Source of the DNA: Spongiivirga sp046524175
GTDB taxonomy: Bacteria; Bacteroidota; Bacteroidia; Flavobacteriales; Flavobacteriaceae
Reading direction: 5' to 3'
Length of the DNA stretch: 64,000 bases
Assembly: GCF_046524175.1 (NCBI RefSeq)
Contig: NZ_JBEFZF010000006.1
Coordinates: 1 to 64,000 of the forward strand
Part shown: piece after piece, positions 62,652-64,000 of the stretch
Numbering within the stretch: the stretch's first letter is position 1
Layout: each line of letters begins with the position of its first letter
Notes under the pieces: generated by a model
The model's database searches: none
Seen by the model: only the letters and a program-made list of their open reading frames with translations
Told to the model about the DNA's origin: nothing
Program-made: the position numbers and the translations under genes

Positions 62652-62881
62652 GCTAAGTCGATATAGATTCCTTGAACTTCAAAAATTTTCCAATGTAACT
62701 AAATCAAAAGAGTGTATCCCGCTGCTATTTCCGCAAATATTTTCCATGTTTTAACATCCGATTGACAATTCTCGTATCAGAGACATTTAATTCAGATTGC
62801 TCTTTATTATAAGCTGAAACCAAATTATTCGTATTACCCTCCTCTTTCCTTAACTATATATTATTTCACAAAAATATTCTT
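62652..62881. other. Intergenic region without a supported gene
   Basis: AT-rich DNA between the TPM operon and the hydrolase lipoprotein. No terminator-like hairpin follows the TPM stop at 62651. A 32-codon minus-strand frame (62725-62823, TTG start) is not called. Confidence 0.4.
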
Positions 62882-62907
62882 AATTTATCTTTATGTAAAG
62901 ATAAATT
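62882..62907. promoter_or_regulatory. 26-bp perfect dyad, probable operator
   Basis: AATTTATCTTTA (62882-62893), TG, TAAAGATAAATT (62896-62907): a perfect 12-bp inverted repeat with a 2-bp centre. The half-site TAAAGATA recurs at 62935-62942 next to a TATCTT at 62925-62930. No T run makes it a terminator for the upstream operon. It lies 56 bp before the ATG at 62963. Confidence 0.55.
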
Positions 62908-62962
62908 GTATATATTAGCAATATATCTTGATATAAAGATAATTTTAAATAACACGCTAATT

Positions 62963-63895
62963 ATGAAAAATATAACCTTGCAGTCTTTGATAGTATTAGC
63001 GCTTATACTATTGAGCGTCTTATCTTGTGATCAAAACATTAGTAAGCCAAAGTCAAAAGAAAAAATAGATACTCAGGAGCCTAGTAACTATGCCCCTACT
63101 ACTTTCACTAAAGACACTACTAAACTCTGGATGGCTGAAGGAAATATTGAAAATGATACGGTTTTAATTATGGGAGATGGCGGCCCCAAAAATCAATTAG
63201 ACTATGCATACAACGGTAAAATAGCCTGGAGTTATCTTAATAATTTTAAAAACTATTACTTTGTTAGCCTTCATCAATCGACTACATATAACCTGGAGAT
63301 ATTTAATTGGAAAAAATCTTTTGATCTTGAAGATGGGATAAAAGAAATTAACAACTCTACTGAAATGATGTATCGGGCCATTAAATATTTCAAAGATCGA
63401 GATAAATATGTTGTAGTAGTTGGTCATTCTTACAGTGCATTTTTAATTCCTCATTATTTGGCTACCAAGCCATCTCTCGCAGATAAATATTTTATGCTAA
63501 ATGGACGATTAAATGCCGACTCGCTTCAAACGTACTATCAGTTAAAGGGATTTAATTCAAAATTTAAATCAGATGGTATAACATTACAAGAACCGGACAC
63601 TACCCGTGGTAAAAACCCCTTTAGAACCGAACGGTATTTTAAAATAAGACGTGCAAGTGAAATGTTAAAGGCTGGTTTAGGAATTAGAAAGTTTACTGAA
63701 GAACTTGCTGATAAAAATATTTCTAACCTCGTAGTCTGTTATGGTAAAAGGGACCAGAATGTGGGGGCGTTAAACGAAGAGGAAATCTCTTTTCTAAAAT
63801 CGAAAAAAGTAAAAATTATTGCAATCGATACTGATCATTACGGAGTAACAAGACCAATTATCGAATGGTTAGACGAAGGAACCATTACATTTTAA
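62963..63895 (+). CDS. Lipoprotein with alpha/beta-hydrolase-like fold
   Basis: The ATG at 62963 gives a normal lipoprotein signal (MKNITLQSLIVLALI, lipobox VLSC); an upstream in-frame ATG at 62906 falls in the operator region. The 310-residue protein has LIMGDGGPKNQLDYAYNG, the nucleophile-elbow-like VVVGHSYSAF (Ser within GHSYS), a later NLVVCYGKRDQNVG in the acid position and DTDHYGV in the His position. This suggests an alpha/beta hydrolase with a Ser-Asp-His triad on the periplasmic or surface side. Substrate unknown. It probably depends on the dyad upstream. Confidence 0.65.
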   Translation: MKNITLQSLIVLALILLSVLSCDQNISKPKSKEKIDTQEPSNYAPTTFTKDTTKLWMAEGNIENDTVLIMGDGGPKNQLDYAYNGKIAWSYLNNFKNYYFVSLHQSTTYNLEIFNWKKSFDLEDGIKEINNSTEMMYRAIKYFKDRDKYVVVVGHSYSAFLIPHYLATKPSLADKYFMLNGRLNADSLQTYYQLKGFNSKFKSDGITLQEPDTTRGKNPFRTERYFKIRRASEMLKAGLGIRKFTEELADKNISNLVVCYGKRDQNVGALNEEEISFLKSKKVKIIAIDTDHYGVTRPIIEWLDEGTITF

Positions 63896-64000
63896 ATCGG
63901 CTGGAAAAGTCCTATTAACATATACTTCATATTAGTATAATATCGCGCTACCAACCCTAATATCAATAGAGTCAATTACTTTAATTAGGAGCCTCGTAAC
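63896..64000. other. Right edge, no gene supported
   Basis: The last 105 bases contain no recognisable coding start, hairpin or RNA gene; a minus-strand gene could end just outside. Confidence 0.3.

Noticed and set aside
62725..62823. Minus-strand 32-codon frame ending in HGKYLRK
   Set aside because: Its composition is protein-like, but it has only a TTG start and no recognisable family; it could at most be a small relic.

Overview
The window comes from a marine-type member of the Flavobacteriia (Bacteroidota). The evidence is a SusC/SusD pair, a putative porin of the Bacteroidota type, GSCFA, DUF4230 and DUF5522 family proteins, a C-terminal sorting tail of the type IX secretion system (T9SS) on a PhoD-like phosphatase, promoters of the Bacteroidota form TTG-N(~20)-TAnnTTTG, AT-rich DNA, and an absence of obvious Shine-Dalgarno sequences. 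No insertion sequence, tRNA, CRISPR array or prophage was recognised.

Layout. Positions 1-220 hold two tandem leftward promoters and a boxA-like element, probably the leader of an rRNA operon lying beyond the left edge. Positions 532-8862 (minus strand) hold a putative porin, a secreted protein and a susC-susD-lipoprotein operon. Positions 9071-16443 (plus) hold rnhB, a large lipoprotein, a DUF3108-like protein, a small secreted protein and a TPR-type hybrid two-component regulator. Positions 16848-29366 form the most unusual block: secreted-protein genes, a CHAT-domain caspase-like protease with TPRs, and, on the opposite strand, an ECF sigma factor with a TPR-type membrane anti-sigma candidate. 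Positions 29363-41290 are mixed: lipB, a lipoprotein, a YqaE-like peptide, a membrane-anchored LuxR-type regulator, a thioredoxin-like protein, lysS, YiaA-like and membrane proteins, a helical-repeat protein and two alpha/beta hydrolases. Positions 41663-48607 hold a PhoD-like phosphatase, a repeat protein, a metzincin-type metalloprotease, a lipoprotein and two small Spy/CpxP-like proteins. Positions 48609-51952 (minus) hold hemL, a LysM glucosaminidase, a PLP deaminase and a short HERIH protein. Positions 52089-63895 hold DUF5522, DUF4136, an aromatic amino acid hydroxylase with a rhodanese, DUF4230, GSCFA, alaS, and an operon of M23 peptidase, MerR regulator, LemA and two TPM proteins, followed by a lipoprotein hydrolase.

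Main observation. Seven transcription units between 16918 and 29366 are preceded by exactly TGTTAAC, then 16 bp (17 bp once), then CATTAA. In six of the seven the -10-like hexamer begins 28-31 bp before the start codon. An eighth, degenerate copy precedes 46993. The -35-like half carries the AAC core usual for ECF sigma factors, and an ECF sigma gene sits inside the cluster, divergent from one of the sites. One site drives the operon that ends in the CHAT protease; that protease gene converges with the anti-sigma candidate. My working hypothesis is a feed-forward envelope-response circuit: a periplasmic CHAT-TPR protease acts on a TPR-bearing membrane anti-sigma factor and releases a sigma factor that switches on the protease operon and a set of secreted proteins of mostly unknown function, several present as paralogue pairs. 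The promoter pattern is read directly from the sequence. The sigma assignment and the proteolytic link are inference.
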